From Novispirillum itersonii subsp. itersonii ATCC 12639 (GTDB taxonomy: Bacteria; Pseudomonadota; Alphaproteobacteria; Rhodospirillales; Rhodospirillaceae): a stretch of 35,536 nucleotides of DNA. The DNA lies in contig NZ_KB907356.1 of NCBI RefSeq assembly GCF_000381985.1, positions 1 through 35,536 on the forward strand, given 5' to 3'. Positions 33,036 to 35,536 of this stretch are shown here, in pieces. Both the position numbers and the translations under genes were made by a program. The notes below the pieces were generated by a model. That model searched no databases. It was given only the letters and a program-made list of their open reading frames with translations, and was not told the DNA's origin. Numbering within the stretch: the first letter of the stretch is position 1; every line of letters begins with the position of its first letter.

Positions 33036-34112
33036 ATGTTGCATAGAACGCTTCGCTGGGGTGCAGTTCTTGTCGCCCTTGGCTGCTTCTCTCCTCTGGC
33101 AGCAAACGCAGCTTCCACCTATGGCGCGGCGGCCCCCTCTGCAATCGTCGCTCCTCAGGTGACACAGCAGGCAGCAACGCAGACGACAAGCCTGCTTGCT
33201 GGGCGCATCAGTCAGGCCGTGTCCAACGTGACCGGTTCAATTGGCGGCGGCCCTCAGCCGAGCTTCTCACCTAGCCCGGGGCGTGTCTCTGGGCTGAACC
33301 AGCAAGGTAAAGCGGCCGGTGATCCGGTTAAAGATACTGCCTTGTGGATGAATGCTGGAAACGCTTGGGTCGAAAACGATCAGGACGGCGTTAACTTTGA
33401 CGGTACGATTCAAACGGCAATCGTCGGTATCGACCATCAGATTACAGACAACTGGCTGGTCGGTGTCGCTGCTGGCTACGAGCACCCCGACGTCACCACG
33501 AAATTTAACAACGGTACCTTCAAGGGCAATAACTTTGCTCTGTTCCCGTATGCTGCCTACATTATCAACAAAAACTTCAGCCTGAATGCTGTCGCGGGTT
33601 ATACGTTGGTCAACTATGACACCACACGGAATAACGGCGCGGTCACAGGATCGATCGAAGGTGATCGCCTGTTCGGTAACCTGAACGCGACGGCAAGCAC
33701 CACCATTAATAACTGGGGGCTGTCGAGCACTGCCGGGTATATGTGGCTTCTGGAAACCCAGGACGCCTATACAGAAACCGGTGTCGGCGCAAACCGGAAT
33801 GAAGAGAATCAGGTCCGGCTCGGGCAGCTTCGCTGGACCAACAAGGCTGGCTATACGCTGGAACAAGACTGGGGCAGCATCACGCCGTACGGGTCTGTCC
33901 GTCTGGAATACGATGCCAGCCATACTCCGACAGGAGTAGCTGATGCGATTGGAACACCCGTCGCCAATGATCGCTTCGGCGCCACCTTTGGTATTGGTGC
34001 GGATGCAAAGGTCGGTGATGACATTTCCGTCAGCCTCGAAGGCACTTCCAGCGAATTCCGCGAACATCTGAGCACTTACGCAGTTAGCGGGACTGTACGG
34101 ATTAAGTTCTAA
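33036..34112 (+). CDS. Autotransporter-domain outer-membrane beta-barrel protein
   Basis: 358-aa outer-membrane protein. Residues 1-24 are a Sec signal peptide (TLRWGAVLVALGCFSPLAANA). A short low-complexity Ala/Gln/Ser stretch follows (about 25-85). From about 100 to the end it is an autotransporter-type barrel with alternating strands: AWVENDQDGVNFDGTIQTAIVGIDHQITDNWLVGVAAGY in outline, FALFPYAAYIINKNFSLNAVAGY, and a last strand ending TVRIKF with the terminal Phe recognised by BamA. The passenger is almost absent, so it is more likely a porin-like or structural barrel than a true autotransporter. ATG 33036 is chosen for GGAG 5 nt upstream. It has its own promoter region and terminator and lies beside the glycan locus; no functional link is shown. 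Confidence 0.9.
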   Translation: MLHRTLRWGAVLVALGCFSPLAANAASTYGAAAPSAIVAPQVTQQAATQTTSLLAGRISQAVSNVTGSIGGGPQPSFSPSPGRVSGLNQQGKAAGDPVKDTALWMNAGNAWVENDQDGVNFDGTIQTAIVGIDHQITDNWLVGVAAGYEHPDVTTKFNNGTFKGNNFALFPYAAYIINKNFSLNAVAGYTLVNYDTTRNNGAVTGSIEGDRLFGNLNATASTTINNWGLSSTAGYMWLLETQDAYTETGVGANRNEENQVRLGQLRWTNKAGYTLEQDWGSITPYGSVRLEYDASHTPTGVADAIGTPVANDRFGATFGIGADAKVGDDISVSLEGTSSEFREHLSTYAVSGTVRIKF

Positions 34113-34143
34113 ACCCTTTCCAAAAATAAGTTATAAGTAAAAA

Positions 34144-34181
34144 AATAGGGCCGGATTAATACTCCGGCCCTATTCTTTATT
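34144..34181 (+). terminator. Rho-independent terminator after the barrel gene
   Basis: AATAGGGCCGGA (34144-34155) pairs perfectly over 12 bp with TCCGGCCCTATT (34163-34174), 7-nt loop, followed by CTTTATT. Strong intrinsic terminator ending the outer-membrane gene. Confidence 0.9.
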
Positions 34182-34330
34182 GACAGCCTTCCACTAAAGG
34201 CTCATGTCGAGAGGTCGCCCCAAAAATTAGATAGAATGTTAAGTTATTCTTCAGCTTGGGCAGGCTGAAATTTATGAGTAAAGTAACGATGGTCTGCTAT
34301 CGCTCGATCCGGCCCAACGACAGCGCCCGG

Positions 34331-35334
34331 CTTATACCAACATGCGGTGATCAAAACCCATGCGCCCACTGACGGAGACCGATAGACATGATCTTCCATG
34401 GCTGGTCGATGAGCTTGTTCCAGGCATGGCAGCAGAGGGTGATGATTTGGTCGTAGGACTCGAATACGCGGTTAGACAGCCAGTTGTCGCGGATGAACTG
34501 CCAGATATTTTCCACCGGGTTGAGTTCGGGGGATCGGGGCGGCAGAGGCAGGATGGTGATGTTGGCGGGCACGGCCAGTTTGTCGGTGGTGTGCCATCCG
34601 GCTTGGTCCACCATGAGTACCGCGTGCGCGCCGGGCGCCACTTGAGAGGCGATCTCATTCAGATGCCACTGCATGGCCTGGGTGTCGCAGCGGGGGAGGA
34701 CAAGGGCGGCGCCGACACCGCGCTCGGGGCAGATGGCGCCAAAGATATAAGCTGACTTGGTGCGCTGGTCTTTGCGCGCCACGGGACGGGTCCCGCGCTT
34801 GGCCCAGCGTCGCGTAATCTTGTTTTTCTGACCACCCCGGGCCTCGGCAGCTCTATGCAGGTTCCTGCCGGTAAGGCGGACCGAACCGCCGCCAGTTCGA
34901 TGGGGAAATTTTTTAAAATCCTCAATGGCCTCGCCGTTCTGGGCATGGTGACGAGGGCGGGCCGACAGCTTGCGGAATCCCATCGCCTTCAATTCGCGCC
35001 CCACTGTCGTCTCGTTCAGCGAGATGCCGAATTCCTCGAAGATCCACTGCACCAGATCCTTCAGCTGCCAGCGCACGACGCCGACGACCGCCGCGATCGG
35101 CCCGTGATCCACCTTTTCGGCCACTGCCTGACGCTGGGCGGCATTCAGCTTCGGCGTTTGCCCCGGAGCCTTGCGGTCAATCAGCCCGTACAGCCCCTGC
35201 ACGTTGAAGCGCAGAACCCAGTCCCGAACGATTTGCAGGCGGCTCCCCCCCAATTTGGCCGCCGATCTCCGGCTGCCTCCATCGCAGATCGACGCCAGTG
35301 CCAGCAACCGCCGCGTTTTTTTCCGGGACGCACG
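34331..35334 (-). mobile_element. Decayed, 5'-truncated IS630-family insertion sequence
   Basis: About 1 kb of IS630-like sequence. The 3' end (plus-strand left side) is placed near TTATACCAACATGCGG at 34331, where a terminal-repeat-like sequence begins and a TA dinucleotide is available as target. The other end has no matching inverted repeat: transposase homology fades around 35315-35334 directly against the rRNA-operon terminator, so that end appears lost. The element is unlikely to move, as the transposase has lost a catalytic residue. The 149 bp between 34182 and 34330 holds no gene that can be supported. Confidence 0.75.
34351..35307 (-). pseudogene. IS630-family transposase remnant
   Basis: A 318-codon open frame with clear IS630 homology: an N-terminal helix-turn-helix (GSRRSAAKLGGSRLQIVRDWVLRFN), GQKNKITRRWAKRGTRP, the second catalytic Asp in AVLMVDQAGWH and the Glu in SPELNPVENIWQF. 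The frame is not original. From about 34920 to 34850 the family sequence (KNFP-IELAAVRSALPAGTCIEL) is in another frame, entered at the A-run TTTAAAAAATTTCCCC. It leaves where GAGCTG joins CCGAGGCCCGG: about 10 nt are missing, removing the usual W-x-Q-D, so EAR remains without the first catalytic Asp of the DDE triad. The start codon would be TTG, and the first residues of the family are lost. It is therefore a dead copy with two compensating shifts. Confidence 0.88.
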
Positions 35335-35367
35335 AAAAAACCACCCAGCTTTTGTCTGGGTGGTTTT
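35335..35367 (-). terminator. rRNA-operon terminator
   Basis: On the minus strand AAAACCACCCAG (35367-35356) pairs perfectly with CTGGGTGGTTTT (35348-35337), 7-nt loop, with six T ending at 35335. It lies 67 bp after the 5S rRNA 3' end and most likely ends the rRNA operon. On the plus strand the same stem has only a short T run. Confidence 0.87.
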
Positions 35368-35433
35368 GTGTTCCTGCTGGAACGTATCGTGAGAAGCGAT
35401 GCGTCGTTTACTGTGTGACGTGCGTTTAGAAGA

Positions 35434-35536
35434 CCTGGCAGTTACCTACTCTCCCGCATCTTAGGATGAAGTACCATTGGCGCGACTGGTTTTCACGGCC
35501 GAGTTCGGGATGGGATCGGGTGTTTCCACAGCGCTA
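35434..35536 (-). rRNA. rrf: 5S ribosomal RNA, 5' end outside window
   Basis: The minus strand reads a typical 5S rRNA: ACACCCGATCCCATCCCGAA, CTCGGCCGTGAAA, GCGCCAATGGTACTTC, then GATGCGGGAGAGTAGGT and the 3' end CTGCCAGG at 35434. About 103 nt are present; roughly the first 12-18 nt lie past the window edge. An rRNA operon therefore continues to the right, transcribed toward the IS remnant. Confidence 0.95.

Noticed and set aside
34203-34250. Sequence GGTCGCCCCAAAAATTAGATAGAA resembling an IS3-type end (split: GGTCGCCCC, AAAAATTAGA)
   Set aside because: Only a vague resemblance; no transposase fragment or matching inverted repeat is present nearby.
34274-34372. 32-codon frame MSKVTMVCYRS... 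between the barrel gene and the IS
   Set aside because: Too short, no ribosome site, runs into the IS end, and no family was recognised.

Overview
The window is about 35.5 kb of GC-rich chromosome. Its codon use, the 5S rRNA sequence and gene types such as a TAXI-TRAP transporter with a DUF1850 partner, FIST/hybrid-kinase signalling and ECF sigma factors suggest an alphaproteobacterium of the Rhodospirillales type. That placement is an inference from gene content, not a computed phylogeny. No prophage, CRISPR array or tRNA was seen. The only mobile element is a decayed IS630-family copy near the right edge.

Region 1 (1-7867) is amine/GABA catabolism and transport. It holds the 3' part of gabD (succinate-semialdehyde dehydrogenase), gabT, a second class-III omega-aminotransferase under its own control region, a TAXI-type TRAP binding protein, its fused permease, and a DUF1850 gene that overlaps the permease stop. 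Two strong intrinsic terminators divide these into transcription units.

Region 2 (7864-19207) is signalling. A 7TMR-DISM sensor kinase and an OmpR-type response regulator are divergently transcribed. Next come a small stand-alone DUF4347-like protein, a structured intergenic stretch, and a coupled trio of RpfG-like REC/HD-GYP protein, FIST sensor and 1305-residue hybrid kinase. The trio resembles NosP/NahK-type nitric-oxide or small-ligand control of cyclic-di-GMP. Convergent msrB-msrA repair oxidised methionine. The main new observation is a pair of near-identical operators, each with three GTCACAT-like heptamers at exactly 10-bp pitch and a TTG -35 element at the same distance. One lies before the DUF4347 gene. 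The other lies before a 130-nt stretch with two strong hairpins that looks like a regulated small RNA. The adjacent response regulator is the obvious candidate to bind both.

Region 3 (19407-22108) holds an ECF sigma factor, a one-TM putative anti-sigma protein and a CnrX/Spy-like periplasmic sensor, coupled by ATGA overlaps, followed by an EF-hand protein built from a duplicated calcium-binding unit.

Region 4 (22241-34181) is a cell-surface glycan locus. It includes UDP-sulfoquinovose synthase, an NTP_transf_5 protein, a small monotopic initiating sugar transferase, a DegT aminotransferase split by a G9 homopolymer, a MurJ-like flippase, a GT2 glycosyltransferase, an O-antigen-ligase/polymerase, a small secreted protein, an alpha/beta-hydrolase lipoprotein and an autotransporter-barrel outer-membrane protein. 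The gene set suggests a lipid-linked, possibly sulfonated, oligosaccharide that is flipped and then ligated or polymerised.

Region 5 (34182-35536) holds the IS630 remnant, which abuts the terminator of an rRNA operon whose 5S gene runs off the right edge on the minus strand.
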